64,000 nucleotides of DNA, taken from contig QZVU01000010.1 in NCBI GenBank assembly GCA_003602285.1, positions 1 to 64,000 on the forward strand, written 5' to 3'. Made by a program: the position numbers and the translations under genes. Source of the stretch: Arthrobacter frigidicola. Its GTDB lineage: Bacteria; Actinomycetota; Actinomycetes; Actinomycetales; Micrococcaceae. Of this stretch, positions 9,624 through 18,597 are shown piece after piece. The notes beneath the pieces were generated by a model that saw only the letters and a list, made by a program, of their open reading frames with translations, was not told where the DNA came from and made no database searches. Within the stretch, counting starts at the first letter, position 1; every line of letters begins with the position of its first letter.

Positions 9624-10478
9624 ATGGCACCGAGCAATTCCCGCAAGCCAAGCAAGGCCGAGCGCACAGCGGAGGCCCGGGAGCGGGCGCGGCTCCAGCG
9701 CGAGGCGGCCGAACGCACCGCCCGGCGCAACTCGCTGCTGATCCGGTGGGGCGTGGTGGCCGCCGCCGTCGTCATCGCCGTCGTCATTGCGCTGGTTGTC
9801 GCCGGCAATATCCGCGGGCGGGTGCCCGACGCCGGTCCGGCGCCGCAGCACGGCAATGACCAGGGCGGAATCACCCTGGTTTCGACCTCCAAACTTGCTG
9901 AAACCGAGGTCGGCGAGGTCGACGTCGCATCCTTGCCGGAGGACCCCGCGCCGGGAGCGGACCTGCCGCCGGGCGTGGAGCCCGCCGCTGATGGAGAGCC
10001 CATCCCGGTGGTGGCCTACGTCGATGTGAACTGCGTCCACTGTTCCAACTTCGAGAACGAGTATGCGGATGACCTGCGGCGCTGGCTCAATGCCGGTGAC
10101 ATCACCCTCGAGTACCGCAACGTCGCCTACCTCGACCGCAACTCCCGCGAGGACTACTCCTCGAGGGGGGCCAGCGCGCTCGCCTGTGTGGCGGACACGG
10201 CGCCGGACAGCTACTTCGACTTCGCCACGGCGCTGTTCGCCAACTTCGAAAGCGGCGAGCTCGACGACGGCGGGCTGGTCGATATGGCGGCCGAGGTGGG
10301 TGCCGGTGACATCTCAACCTGCCTGTCCGAGGGCACCTTCCGACCCTGGGCCAAGTACACGACGGAGGCCGCACAGGCCGCAGGCATTGAGGGCACACCG
10401 ACCGTTTATGTCGACGGCGAAGAGGTCGCGGACGCCGTGGCGGACTTCGGGAAGGTCGTCGGGGAGAAGCTTGGCTGA
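9624..10478 (+). CDS. Membrane-anchored DsbA-family thioredoxin-like protein
   Basis: A 284-residue protein with a charged, Arg-rich cytoplasmic start, one membrane helix at about 39-61 and an extracytoplasmic thioredoxin-fold domain from about 125. The redox motif is C137-VH-C140, and the cis-proline loop is GTPT with Pro259. An extra pair of cysteines (Cys188, Cys233) sits in the helical insert. This is the actinobacterial DsbA-like layout for disulfide formation in secreted proteins. The CVHC motif differs from the usual CPxC, so the redox potential may differ. AGAAGG lies upstream of the ATG. It reads divergently from otsA. Confidence 0.85.
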   Translation: MAPSNSRKPSKAERTAEARERARLQREAAERTARRNSLLIRWGVVAAAVVIAVVIALVVAGNIRGRVPDAGPAPQHGNDQGGITLVSTSKLAETEVGEVDVASLPEDPAPGADLPPGVEPAADGEPIPVVAYVDVNCVHCSNFENEYADDLRRWLNAGDITLEYRNVAYLDRNSREDYSSRGASALACVADTAPDSYFDFATALFANFESGELDDGGLVDMAAEVGAGDISTCLSEGTFRPWAKYTTEAAQAAGIEGTPTVYVDGEEVADAVADFGKVVGEKLG

Positions 10479-10567
10479 GTTTCCACGAACCGGAGGGCTG
10501 GGCTAACCTTAGGGAGCGCCCGTTGTGTCTTGGAGACCGCTGCGGCGCCTGCTGGTTCAGCCAGCAT

Positions 10568-10644
10568 GCCTCCTTAGCTCAGTTGGCCAGAGCACCTGTC
10601 TTGTAAACAGGGGGTCGCCGGTTCGAATCCGGCAGGGGGCTCCA
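10568..10644 (+). tRNA. tRNA-Thr (anticodon UGU)
   Basis: A full cloverleaf can be folded. The acceptor GCCTCCT at 10568-10574 pairs with AGGGGGC at 10634-10640, with one G-T pair. The anticodon arm CCTGT/ACAGG frames the loop CTTGTAA, giving anticodon TGT. The T-arm is GCCGG-TTCGAAT-CCGGC. CCA is encoded at 10642-10644. Confidence 0.97.
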
Positions 10645-11044
10645 GCAAACCCTCCTGACGAGGGAGGGCGTTGCATCGAGGGTCCGAATCGGCGACCGTG
10701 ACGCCCCAAATCAAAAATCGAATCAAGTATTGAGGCGCTGCCGCACCTTTCATCCGCCGTCACCGGGTCGGGCCATGTATGCGGAGATGCCTGTCACCTC
10801 ACGGGCGCGCGGATGCCCGGCGTTCCTCTTTGAGCTGGCCGGCACGGTAGTTCCGGCGGAACCGGCGCAGGTGCTCCACCTTCACCGCAGACCACCCGGA
10901 CCGGGCGGCCAGCTAGGCCATCGACAGTCAGCTCCAGCTACAAACGATTCCGCGGATCCGCCGCCCTATGCGGAAAGAACAAGGACCGGTTCCGTCCGCA
11001 ATTGGGCCTACCCTGAAGTCAAAAGGACCCACAGGAGGAAGCAC
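10645..11044. other. Intergenic stretch after tRNA-Thr
   Basis: 400 bases without a convincing gene. A small hairpin (CCCTCC at 10650-10655 with GGAGGG at 10663-10668) follows the tRNA. Around 10788-10905 the minus strand has about 37 codons between stops (residues such as WSAVKVEHLRRFRRNYRAG). These look protein-like but have no start or recognisable family, so they may be a gene relic. Confidence 0.4.
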
Positions 11045-11428
11045 ATGGATTGGAAAATCGAACTCGTTGCCATCCCGGTCTCCGACGTTGACCGGGCGAT
11101 CGGCTTCTACCGCGACAAGGTGGGCTTCGTGCTGGATCACGACCACCGTGTGGGCGAAGGCATCCGCTTCGTACAACTGACCCCGCCCGGCTCTGCCTGC
11201 TCCATTGTTCTGGGGGAGGGAATCACGGAGATGGCCCCTGGTTCGCAGAAAGGCGTCCAGATCGTCGTGCCGGACGCAGCCGGGGCCCGATCAATGCTCC
11301 TCGAGAATGGAGTTGAGGCGAGCGAAGTCGACCTCCAGCCATGGGGCAGTTTCGTCTACTTCTCCGACCTGGACGGCAACACCTGGTCCCTTCAGCAGTT
11401 GCCCGACTACGGGGTCTCCCAGAGTTGA
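11045..11428 (+). CDS. VOC (glyoxalase/bleomycin-resistance-like) family protein
   Basis: A 127-residue single VOC domain made of two beta-alpha-beta-beta-beta modules. The first opens with IELVAIPVSDVDRAIGFYRD. The second ends with WGSFVYFSDLDGNTWSLQQ, where the final Asp/Gly-Asn-x-Trp region matches the metal-ligand strand of the family. The ATG at 11045 has a near-ideal AGGAGGAA upstream. Such proteins bind or modify small molecules; no substrate can be read from context, since the gene stands alone after the tRNA. Confidence 0.88.
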   Translation: MDWKIELVAIPVSDVDRAIGFYRDKVGFVLDHDHRVGEGIRFVQLTPPGSACSIVLGEGITEMAPGSQKGVQIVVPDAAGARSMLLENGVEASEVDLQPWGSFVYFSDLDGNTWSLQQLPDYGVSQS

Positions 11429-11558
11429 GGGGCGTCACGGTGGCGCCTTTGACTCCAGACGGTGTCGGGTGCCTGGCCCCAGTTCATGCGGCACGGGTAC
11501 GACAGTTCACCGCGGAGAGTTACGCTTGGCCAACATCCGTCCGCCACCAAGGAGCGCC

Positions 11559-11774
11559 ATGACCGACAGCAAGCTGGGACCCGACGAGGATTTCCCGGAA
11601 GACCTGACCAAGCTGGACACCGACGATGTCGAGAATCTCAACAGCAAGGTGGAACGCCAGGTCGACCACGAGTACGTCAAGGAAGGCGACCTGCACCCCG
11701 AGACGGCCTTCCGCGACCATGAGCTCGACAGCGAACTCGATGCCCGTGACGAGGCGGAGGACAGCGGGTCCTGA
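11559..11774 (+). CDS. Small acidic protein, unknown function
   Basis: A 71-residue, strongly acidic protein (MTDSKLGPDEDFPEDL...) with no membrane helix or cysteine. AAGGAG lies 4-5 bases before the ATG. Composition is that of a soluble, probably disordered protein. I do not recognise a family. Downstream, 11775-11968 holds no clear gene, although both strands show short open stretches. Confidence 0.65.
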   Translation: MTDSKLGPDEDFPEDLTKLDTDDVENLNSKVERQVDHEYVKEGDLHPETAFRDHELDSELDARDEAEDSGS

Positions 11775-11968
11775 AACCGGCGGCATGAGCACCTGGCACG
11801 GCAAAGGGCCGCCCCGGCGACCGGGACGGCGCTTCGTGCGTTCCTGCTCAGGCGGCCTCCGGCAGCTCAGCCTTGTGGCCGGCGTGGATGTTCTCCTCCA
11901 TGTCGAGGAAACAGTGAAATCCGCGGACCTCGACGCAAGGAAGCTCAAGGTGGTCAGCTACGGAGTCA

Positions 11969-12655
11969 TCACGGAGTAGGCATGCCGGTTCCGGGCGGGA
12001 GCACCTCGACGATGGCGTGCCGCTTGCCCTCTTCGGAGAAGGGCTTGTACCAGACCATGAAGCCGTAGGTTCCGGGAGTGAAGTCAGCGGAGAGGTGGAT
12101 CTGCACCGAGTAGTGGCCGTTGGCGTCGGCATGGACGGTCGGGAGGTCGAGCAGGTCAGTATCGGTCTGCCACTTGCCGAACGTGACGCCGATCTCGGCT
12201 CCGGGCGGGTAACCGTCGCTGACGACGTTCCAGTAGGTGCCCGCGACACGCTCGACCCGGATCGGTTCGGGACCGGGGACGGGCGCCAGGTCCGGGTAGG
12301 TCCACGCGGTGTGCGGCAGGGCCGGGGGGACGTGGACCGGCAGCGGGGCAACGGCCGGGTCGGCGGGTGCCACCGGAACAATCGGTTGCGGGGACTCCGG
12401 GATGAAAGGGGCCGGCTGCGGAGCCGCCGGCACGGGTGCGGGAACCGGGGCTGGGGCAGGCGGTGCCAATTCCGGTGCGGGCGCTGGAGTCGGGGTCGGC
12501 TTGGGTGCGGGTTTCGGCACCGCGGTGGGGGAAGTGGCCGGGCTTGCCGATGGGCTCAGGGCCGGGCGCTCATCAGGGGCGGATGCGGCCGGGGTGGAGC
12601 AGCCCGCGAGCAGCACGGCCGCGAGGGAAAGGGTGAGGATGGGCAGCTTGGGCAT
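11969..12655 (-). CDS. Proline-rich lipoprotein
   Basis: A 228-residue surface lipoprotein. The signal peptide (about 1-18) ends in the lipobox LLAGC with Cys19. A long linker of Ala-Pro and Thr-Pro units runs to about residue 110, suited to spanning the cell wall. The C-terminal 110 residues (TYWNVVSDGYPPGAEIGVTF... VQIHLSADFTPGTYGFMVW) look like an immunoglobulin-like beta domain. No enzymatic motif is visible. The role, possibly adhesion or binding at the surface, is inferred from the architecture. Confidence 0.8.
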   Translation of the reverse strand: MPKLPILTLSLAAVLLAGCSTPAASAPDERPALSPSASPATSPTAVPKPAPKPTPTPAPAPELAPPAPAPVPAPVPAAPQPAPFIPESPQPIVPVAPADPAVAPLPVHVPPALPHTAWTYPDLAPVPGPEPIRVERVAGTYWNVVSDGYPPGAEIGVTFGKWQTDTDLLDLPTVHADANGHYSVQIHLSADFTPGTYGFMVWYKPFSEEGKRHAIVEVLPPGTGMPTP

Positions 12656-12856
12656 GGTCGTTCTTTCATCTGGAAGGGTGGCGCTTTGAATCAGATCTGC
12701 TCACCGGGCAGGTGGCAGGCTGGGCTCATCGAAACCGGGATCGGGGCACTTTGGCCTCCGCACGATCTGCGTCACCGCACCCGGCAGCCCTTACAAACCG
12801 GATGATGAGGTGGACTCTACATCCGCGAATAAGCTCCGGCTCGGGGACAAAGCCAA

Positions 12857-13018
12857 ATGCCGCACCCGGACAAACACGGCAACTACCGGTACGAGCGGCA
12901 CGTCGAGGAGCTGCCCGAAGGCGCCACCCCGATGACGTATGAGCAGTGGATTGCAGCCTACGACGCTGAATGGGAGGCTCGGAAAAACGCCCGCCGCCCC
13001 CAGCCCGGTGGGAAGTAG
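12857..13018 (+). CDS. Small protein (53 aa), unknown function
   Basis: A 53-codon reading frame with protein-like composition: MPHPDKHGNYRYERHVEELP, then TYEQWIAAYDAEWEARKNAR. It has Trp, Tyr and a predicted amphipathic helix. GGGGAC lies about 9 bases before the ATG. The opposite strand also has a longer open frame, but its hydrophobic, Val/Leu/Arg-rich translation reads as a shadow. I do not recognise a family; the pattern of aromatic residues is the reason for calling it. Confidence 0.5.
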   Translation: MPHPDKHGNYRYERHVEELPEGATPMTYEQWIAAYDAEWEARKNARRPQPGGK

Positions 13019-13231
13019 CTTCCCGAGGGGAACGAAAAGGACGAGGGCTGCCAGGGCCAAGCGCTCATAATCTGCTTCCCGGCCGCCCGCCACCGATGCC
13101 GGCCCGGACAGCGCCCATGACTGGACCACACCGACGCCACGACGACCCGTGCGGCGGGCCGAAGGGCGGGCGGAGAAACCCGGCGCCGCTGTGACCGCCG
13201 GCCGCAACACCAGCACCGCTACGATGTCCGG

Positions 13232-13822
13232 ATGGGGTCCGGGGGTCGGCGAGTCAGTGTAGAGAAGCGGAGGACCCGCCGTATCGAAGGTTGGCCGGTT
13301 CGCCCGCGCCGGACTGCAGCGGCTCTGGTCGCACTGCTCATCGCTCTAAGCGGAGTGCTTTTGGGCGTCCACATGGAGGCCGAGTTCGACCGGGCCGGAG
13401 AAGCGGTCAGAACCCAGGAACACCAGTGGAGCATCATCATCGATAAGGATCCGCGGAGGCGGGGCGGCACCCGGTACTACGTGCTGGTTGACGGGCGGAA
13501 GGAAGTGCTGGACTACGCGGACGTCCTGCCGGACAAATCACTGTACGCACCCGTATGGTACGTCGTGGACCCCGAGGAGGAGTCACACCTTATCGCTGTG
13601 GGATCCCCCGGAGACTGGGAGGACAAACCCTGGAACACTTCCTTCGGCGCAGCAGTGCTCGCAGCCTTTGCCCTCGTTGCAGTCACATCGGTCTGGTGGC
13701 GAATCGTCCCCGAGGACAGATGGGTTGTTCTGAACGCGATCTTTCCGAGCAAGAGACCGCCGGGCCGGAGGGCGCGTGACCTAACGCCCCGAAGCAACAG
13801 GGCAGGTCGGCACGTTCAGTGA
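13232..13822 (+). CDS. Membrane protein with two TM segments, unknown function
   Basis: A 196-residue protein. A basic N-terminus leads to a first membrane helix (AAALVALLIALSGVLLGVHM, about 29-48). An extracytoplasmic domain of about 85 residues with several Tyr/Trp strands follows, then a second helix (FGAAVLAAFALVAVTSVWW) and a basic tail. The layout resembles small DUF3592-like membrane proteins, but I cannot assign a family with confidence. The start could instead be the GTG a few codons downstream. Confidence 0.65.
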   Translation: MGSGGRRVSVEKRRTRRIEGWPVRPRRTAAALVALLIALSGVLLGVHMEAEFDRAGEAVRTQEHQWSIIIDKDPRRRGGTRYYVLVDGRKEVLDYADVLPDKSLYAPVWYVVDPEEESHLIAVGSPGDWEDKPWNTSFGAAVLAAFALVAVTSVWWRIVPEDRWVVLNAIFPSKRPPGRRARDLTPRSNRAGRHVQ

Positions 13823-13890
13823 CGGTGAGTCAGCCGGGCTGCAGTGACACCTTGAGAGCATGAACCGGGCGTCGGTTGACTCAGACGCTT

Positions 13891-15294
13891 CTAGCGCTTG
13901 TAGGCCCGGACGTAATCGACTTCCATGAGTGCCGGAAATTGGGTGTCCGCATCCGGTGCACCGGGCCAGCCACCTCCGACCGCCATATTGAGCCGGAGGA
14001 AGAAGTTCCGGCTGAAGCTCTCATCCATCCACGAGGTGGTCGTCCGGTTCCGCTCGTAGGTTTTCACGCCGTCGACGTACCAGCGGATGACGCCGGGCTC
14101 CCACTCAACCGCGTACTGGTGGAATCCGTCAGCCATAGTGCGCCCGTTTGGCAGAATGTACTCGTGGTCCTGCATGCCGTGGGGTGCCGTGTAGCCGTAG
14201 TCGTAGTGGATCGTTTGGTGGACCTCGTTCGCCCTGACATGGGTCTCCGCCCTGGAGGAACCGAGCGCTTCCATAATGTCGATCTCGCCGACGCCGCGGT
14301 CGACCGGGCGCATCCAGAAGGCAGGCCAGAGCCCCTTCGACGTTCCCTGCTGAACAGGGAGCTTCGCACTCATCTCGAACCGGCCGTACGTTGTTTCAAA
14401 CTTTCCGAGCGTGTTCAGGTGGCCGGAAGTGTACAGCCGCCCGTTTGGGAAGCGTCCGTCGTTGCTGTTGCAGAGAACCGGAGCCGGGAGTTTCTGCGCA
14501 GTGATCGTCAGCTTGCCGTTTGCCACACCGACGTTTTCGTTCTGAAGACAGGCAAGCTCGTCGTTGCCGTCACCGTAGGTGGAGTTGTCGAGGACGTTCC
14601 ATTTCGTAGGGTCGACGGCGGCGCCGTTGAACTCGTCCGCCCAGTACAGCTTCCAGGCAGGTGGTGCCGGGGGCACGGCGTTGGTCTTTGCCGTGATGAC
14701 GGCCGACTTTTTCTCGATCCCTCCGATCGTTGCCGATACCTGGATGGTGTAGCTCGTGCTCGGTGCGAGGCCGGTGAGAGTTTCGCCCTTCGTGGCATCG
14801 TCCTGTCCAGCGACGTGGACGCCGTTGACATAGTGCTTGTAGCTTCCCGTGTAACCCGCGGGTGCATCCCATTCGACCCTGATCGCGGTTTGGGTGGTTC
14901 CCGAAGCCACCGGACGCAGGTTCGTCGGCGGAGCCGGAGTGATCGGCGGAGTCCTGGTGGCTTTCATGGTCACGACAGCCGACTTGTATTCAACGCCGCT
15001 GATCACGGCGCTGACCTGCACCGTGTGAACCGACCCGGAGGCCAGGCCGGAGAACGTCTCCCCGGCGGTGGGGTCCGAAGCGCCGACGACGAATCTTCCG
15101 TCGAGATAGTGCTTGTACACCCCGCTGTAGCCGGGAACCGGATTCCATACTGCCCGGATCGAGGTCGACGAGCTTGCCGCATAGTCCTGGCGGAGGTTCG
15201 TGGGCCCACTTCCCGCGCACGCTGGACCGAGTCCCACCAGCAGCAGGAGCGCAGCGGCGGCCATTGCTATCAGCGATTCCCGTGGGTGCTTCAT
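13891..15294 (-). CDS. Secreted GH16 beta-glucanase with two FnIII domains
   Basis: About 467 residues from the ATG at 15294, which begins a clear signal peptide (MKHPRESLIAMAAAALLLLV). Two fibronectin type III domains follow (about 30-114 and 121-205), then a GH16 catalytic domain (about 214-467). The catalytic signature is GEIDIME, with nucleophile Glu337 and acid/base Glu342. GH16 enzymes with this motif hydrolyse beta-1,3 or mixed beta-glucans such as laminarin or fungal wall glucan. A Cys at the end of the signal peptide could mark a weak lipobox. An upstream in-frame ATG at 15396 would add 34 residues unlike a signal sequence. Confidence 0.9.
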   Translation of the reverse strand: MKHPRESLIAMAAAALLLLVGLGPACAGSGPTNLRQDYAASSSTSIRAVWNPVPGYSGVYKHYLDGRFVVGASDPTAGETFSGLASGSVHTVQVSAVISGVEYKSAVVTMKATRTPPITPAPPTNLRPVASGTTQTAIRVEWDAPAGYTGSYKHYVNGVHVAGQDDATKGETLTGLAPSTSYTIQVSATIGGIEKKSAVITAKTNAVPPAPPAWKLYWADEFNGAAVDPTKWNVLDNSTYGDGNDELACLQNENVGVANGKLTITAQKLPAPVLCNSNDGRFPNGRLYTSGHLNTLGKFETTYGRFEMSAKLPVQQGTSKGLWPAFWMRPVDRGVGEIDIMEALGSSRAETHVRANEVHQTIHYDYGYTAPHGMQDHEYILPNGRTMADGFHQYAVEWEPGVIRWYVDGVKTYERNRTTTSWMDESFSRNFFLRLNMAVGGGWPGAPDADTQFPALMEVDYVRAYKR

Positions 15295-15641
15295 GGTGTG
15301 CCTATCGCGAAGGTTTGAAGGTAGGAAGACGCCGTTCACCGGGCGTATGGCGCGTCGGGAGGGCTTTGGCGAGGGTTCAACGGTCCGCGGGATCAACGAC
15401 GTCGCAGGCGGGGCGGGCGGCTCGTCGGTTCCCTCCGCGGCGGGAACCTCCGGCTTGCTCCGGCTCTACCCCATTTCAGTTCCTGACCCTACCGGGAAAT
15501 GTGACCAATGGCACTGATGTTTCAAATGAGACAGTAGTTTTCTTTGGGATAGCCGTCGTTAATGCGACGTCCCCAGAACCCGAGAAACCCCTCCCAGATC
15601 GCTGGAAGGGGTTCCTCATGACGCTGACTTCGGCGGCCCGG
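15295..15641. other. Intergenic region upstream of the GH16 gene
   Basis: 347 bases. 15500-15560 is notably AT-richer and probably holds the GH16 promoter. An imperfect hairpin at about 15584-15615 (arms near GAAACCCCTCCCAG and CTGGAAGGGGTTCC) can terminate the minus-strand gene that ends at 15642. No coding sequence is apparent. Confidence 0.5.
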
Positions 15642-15971
15642 CTATTCGGCCACGACGCCGGAGGAGGTGATCCGCAGTGTCGTGGCGTCGCCGGCGGCCG
15701 TGTCCAGGGCCTCCATGACGTGGACCGAGAACAGTCTCAGCTGACCCTCCAGCGGTGAGGAGTCGGCCGCGTCGGAGAGCACTTCGCCGTCGATCCGCGA
15801 GACGGCGGCGTGCATCTGCGCAAGGGTCTGGGCGAAGACAAACCTCCGGCCCACCGGACTCAGCAGGGCGGGTCGTGAGTCTGCGCCGCTGTCCACCTCG
15901 AGCGTGCCAATGCCAACCAGCACGTCACGCAGCCGGGAGGCGAAGTCGGCGTACTCGGTCACTTGGCCCAC
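15642..15971 (-). CDS. Hypothetical protein (109 aa)
   Basis: A 109-residue soluble protein with alternating helix-like segments (TEYADFASRLRDVLVGIGTL, then FAQTLAQMHAAVSRIDGEVL). No membrane helix, cysteine or catalytic motif is seen. I do not recognise a family. It is called on the basis of normal amino-acid composition and a plausible downstream hairpin. Confidence 0.55.
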   Translation of the reverse strand: MGQVTEYADFASRLRDVLVGIGTLEVDSGADSRPALLSPVGRRFVFAQTLAQMHAAVSRIDGEVLSDAADSSPLEGQLRLFSVHVMEALDTAAGDATTLRITSSGVVAE

Positions 15972-16108
15972 CTGCCTTTGCGAAGAAATCCGCCCAGCCT
16001 AACCGGCCCGGCGGCCCATCGAGTTGCTCTGCACCTGGCTGTGGTGCCGCAGGAAGGCCCTAATCGCCGTCCGGCAGCCGTTGAAGCCTGCCGGGTAAAG
16101 CGCATTCG

Positions 16109-16369
16109 TTACTGGCGCAGCGGCAAGCGGTCGGTGTGGCGTCGGAGCGCTAGCCGCCTTGGCAGTTCGCGGACGGCCCAGTACGCGATGGCAACCGAGG
16201 CGATCAGGAGTAGAAACATCAGGTAGAGCCCGATCAACTCCGCCAACGGGGAGCGGAATCCATTCAGCACCCTTAGGCCGCCGAACGCTCCGGCGGTCCA
16301 GAATATGAGCACGCCAGCGAGAGCGCCGGCGGACGGAAGAAGGTCACGGTTGTTATTCAGCCACTGCAT
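16109..16369 (-). CDS. Small membrane protein with two TM helices
   Basis: 86 residues from the ATG at 16369, preceded at good distance by GAGGAA. Two membrane helices (SAGALAGVLIFWTAGAFGGL and LIGLYLMFLLLIASVAIAYW) are followed by a basic cytoplasmic tail (RELPRRLALRRHTDR). The function is unknown. An upstream in-frame ATG at 16462 would add 31 residues with no ribosome binding site. The 300 bases between this gene and the next (16370-16670) show no convincing gene. Confidence 0.65.
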   Translation of the reverse strand: MQWLNNNRDLLPSAGALAGVLIFWTAGAFGGLRVLNGFRSPLAELIGLYLMFLLLIASVAIAYWAVRELPRRLALRRHTDRLPLRQ

Positions 16370-16670
16370 TTCGGCGTTCCTCAAGATACGGTCCCCACCA
16401 CAGGTTCCATTGTCCGGATGGGCGCCGTTTTCTCCGCCTCGGGCGCGTATTGGCTTCGTCACATTGCGAGGGGCGGTGCGATATGCTGCGGATTGCGTCC
16501 CGGGAACCCGAAAACGACGGCGGCGCCCGGTTTATCGGGTGCGTTTGTCGCAATGAGGTCCGCCGGTCGCAGTCGGGTGCGCCGGCCGCGCGTCGACGCC
16601 GTCACGACGCTGTCAAGACTGCCAGGTCCACGGTGTGGCCGGTTCCGGTCGGGCTCAGGAGGGGGCAGCA

Positions 16671-17333
16671 TTACGGTTTGCCAGCCAACCGCCCAGCGAA
16701 GTCAACCAATGCGGCGGCAACGGCATCCGGATTGCTGAGGGCGGCATAGTGTCCACCGTCGATCTCAACCGGCTCGATCCCCAGCCGCTCCCGCACCTGA
16801 TGCCTCATGAAGGAGGCCGGGAAGAGGTTGTCATCCCGGCACAGGATGGCCAGAGTCGGTACCGCGGGGTGCCGCTCCGCCGGCCACGGCCCGGACATCC
16901 AGCCGCCCTGCTGATCCCGCTCACGCGCGCGGGCTTCGCGGGCAAGAGCATCGGGGACGCCATTAAAGTAGAGAACCTCCGGGTCGTCGTCGATGCTTTC
17001 CGAGTCGTGCCCCGTATTCGTCCACCAGTCGGTGAAGCTCTCACCGGGCAGCGGGATCATTCCGGCGAGATAGGCGAGGCCTTCGGCGCCGAGATGTTCA
17101 CAGGCCAAGGGAGCGATGAAGCCACCGAGGGAATGCCCGACGACGATAACGTGCTGTGCGGCCGGCACGGACGCGGCGATGACGGCGAGATACTGCTCGA
17201 GCCCGGCGTTGGCATCTTCGATCGGCAGGTCCACGGCAACGGCGTCGTGGCCAGCGCCCTCAAGAAGCGGACCAACCAGATGCCAGTCCCACGCAGTGGA
17301 ACCGCCGCCGTGGAGGAGCACAAAAGTCGCCAT
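16671..17333 (-). CDS. Alpha/beta-fold hydrolase
   Basis: A 220-residue alpha/beta hydrolase. ATFVLLHGGGSTAWDW provides the oxyanion HGG loop. The nucleophile elbow is GHSLGGF, then the acid loop LCRDDNLFP, and DGGHYAAL contains the catalytic His. The family includes esterases and other hydrolases; the closest style is the small EstC/MenH-like group. The ATG at 17333 follows AAAGGGAA; a longer frame reaching 17603 reads as shadow. It lies 41 bp downstream of the phosphotransferase gene on the same strand, so they may be co-transcribed. Confidence 0.88.
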   Translation of the reverse strand: MATFVLLHGGGSTAWDWHLVGPLLEGAGHDAVAVDLPIEDANAGLEQYLAVIAASVPAAQHVIVVGHSLGGFIAPLACEHLGAEGLAYLAGMIPLPGESFTDWWTNTGHDSESIDDDPEVLYFNGVPDALAREARARERDQQGGWMSGPWPAERHPAVPTLAILCRDDNLFPASFMRHQVRERLGIEPVEIDGGHYAALSNPDAVAAALVDFAGRLAGKP

Positions 17334-17374
17334 GGGATTCCCTTTCCGCCGACAGACAGGTTCAGCTTTCGCGA

Positions 17375-18541
17375 TCAGGACGTCGAGGAGGCGGCCAGCT
17401 CCGCGATGAGGAAACGCGCCATATCGGCCCGAGCGGCGACCAGCCGGTGCAGGTGCTCGGAGTCCGGCCCGTCGAGCTCGGGCGGGAACAGCGCCGAGAG
17501 CCCGCTGACAATCGCGGTGGAGATGGCGAATCCCCTCCGTACCAGTTCCCGGGGGAGGGGAGACCCTTCGTCCTGCAGCCCCCACAGATAGGCATCGAGA
17601 CAACGGGGTGCGAGTTCAGGCAGGGCCGATCCGGGAAGCAGCCCTTCATTGACGAGTCCGGTCAGCAGCTGGCCGAGGTCGAATCCGGCCGGGGCGGTGC
17701 CGAAGCTGCCCCAGTCGATGGCCACGACGCCGTCGCGGCACTGCAGGAGGTTCTGGGGACAGGCATCGCCGTGGGCGCGGGTACGGGGGAGGGCCGACAG
17801 TTCCGACAGGAGCGCGGGAAGCTGCCCGGTCAACGCAATCAAGTCCTCCTCGAGGCGGTCATCAACACTGCCTTCGAAGGCGGGGTGGGAACGGAATGTC
17901 CCTGAACGGAGCCGCGGAATGAAGATGTGTTCGCCCGGCCCGAAGACGTAGTCGGCGAGGTCGCGGTGGTTTCCGCGCGGCGCCCCCGCTGCACCCGCCA
18001 TCCGGCCGAGCAGGTATGCCGTCCGGGCGAAACGCTCGGGGTCCCACTCAGCATGCGGGTCTTGCCGAACGTCCTCCATCCAGATCGCCGTACTGTCCTC
18101 GTCAAGCTCCTCGATGTGGTGCACCGTGGGCAGCCGCAGCCCTTCGGGCAGGTGTTGTCCGAGACTGCTGGCGTAAACTTCAGCCTCGGTGCGCCAGGGG
18201 TAGTGTTCGACGACGAACCCCCTCAGCTCTTCAGGGATCTGCTCAATCCCAGACCAGCGCAGCGGAGTGTGGATCACCTTGAGGATCGATGAGAAGGCGT
18301 GTCGGTCCTCTCCCTCGCCTGCCGTGCCCTGCAGCCGCCACAGGCCGGCGGTAGTCATGTTCGACAGCGGGACGCCGAGGGGGACCAACACATGGTCGCT
18401 CACTGGAAGCGGGTGGCCCGCACCAACTGCCGACCCAGCCACCTTCGCCAAAGTTTCAGGGGACGGCTGTACGTTCTGCACAGGGACATTGTCCCGCCCG
18501 GTCCGACGGCGGACAAGGCCGTCGGTCGCGCGGTGGCTCAC
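17375..18541 (-). CDS. APH-like phosphotransferase family protein
   Basis: Up to 388 residues with the aminoglycoside/choline-kinase-like fold. The catalytic loop reads HGDACPQNLL and the metal-binding motif IDWGSFG, matching the HGDxxxxN and IDW signatures of the family. The N-terminal lobe carries SSILKVIH with a Lys in the ATP-binding strand. The natural substrate is unknown; these proteins range from antibiotic kinases to small-molecule kinases and maturation factors. The true start may be a GTG about 20 codons in (near VQNVQPSPETL), as the first residues are unlike the rest. Confidence 0.8.
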   Translation of the reverse strand: MSHRATDGLVRRRTGRDNVPVQNVQPSPETLAKVAGSAVGAGHPLPVSDHVLVPLGVPLSNMTTAGLWRLQGTAGEGEDRHAFSSILKVIHTPLRWSGIEQIPEELRGFVVEHYPWRTEAEVYASSLGQHLPEGLRLPTVHHIEELDEDSTAIWMEDVRQDPHAEWDPERFARTAYLLGRMAGAAGAPRGNHRDLADYVFGPGEHIFIPRLRSGTFRSHPAFEGSVDDRLEEDLIALTGQLPALLSELSALPRTRAHGDACPQNLLQCRDGVVAIDWGSFGTAPAGFDLGQLLTGLVNEGLLPGSALPELAPRCLDAYLWGLQDEGSPLPRELVRRGFAISTAIVSGLSALFPPELDGPDSEHLHRLVAARADMARFLIAELAASSTS

Positions 18542-18597
18542 GTGACGGCACGGGACGGTGGCCGCGGCCTGAGGAAATCGGGAGTACTCTCAGGCGC

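Noticed and set aside
11784-11979. Short open frames on both strands between the acidic protein and the lipoprotein gene
   Set aside because: Neither has a ribosome binding site or a recognisable product. The minus frame ending in a HAGHKAELPEAA-like segment has no start codon in frame.
13876-15318. A 480-codon frame on the plus strand across the GH16 gene
   Set aside because: The minus strand encodes an unmistakable GH16 enzyme with signal peptide and catalytic motif. The plus frame has shadow composition rich in Arg, Val and Gly.
16463-16670. A plus-strand frame near 16483 starting MLRIASREPEN
   Set aside because: Its composition turns Arg-rich and unlike protein after about 25 codons, and it runs into the complement of the hydrolase gene.
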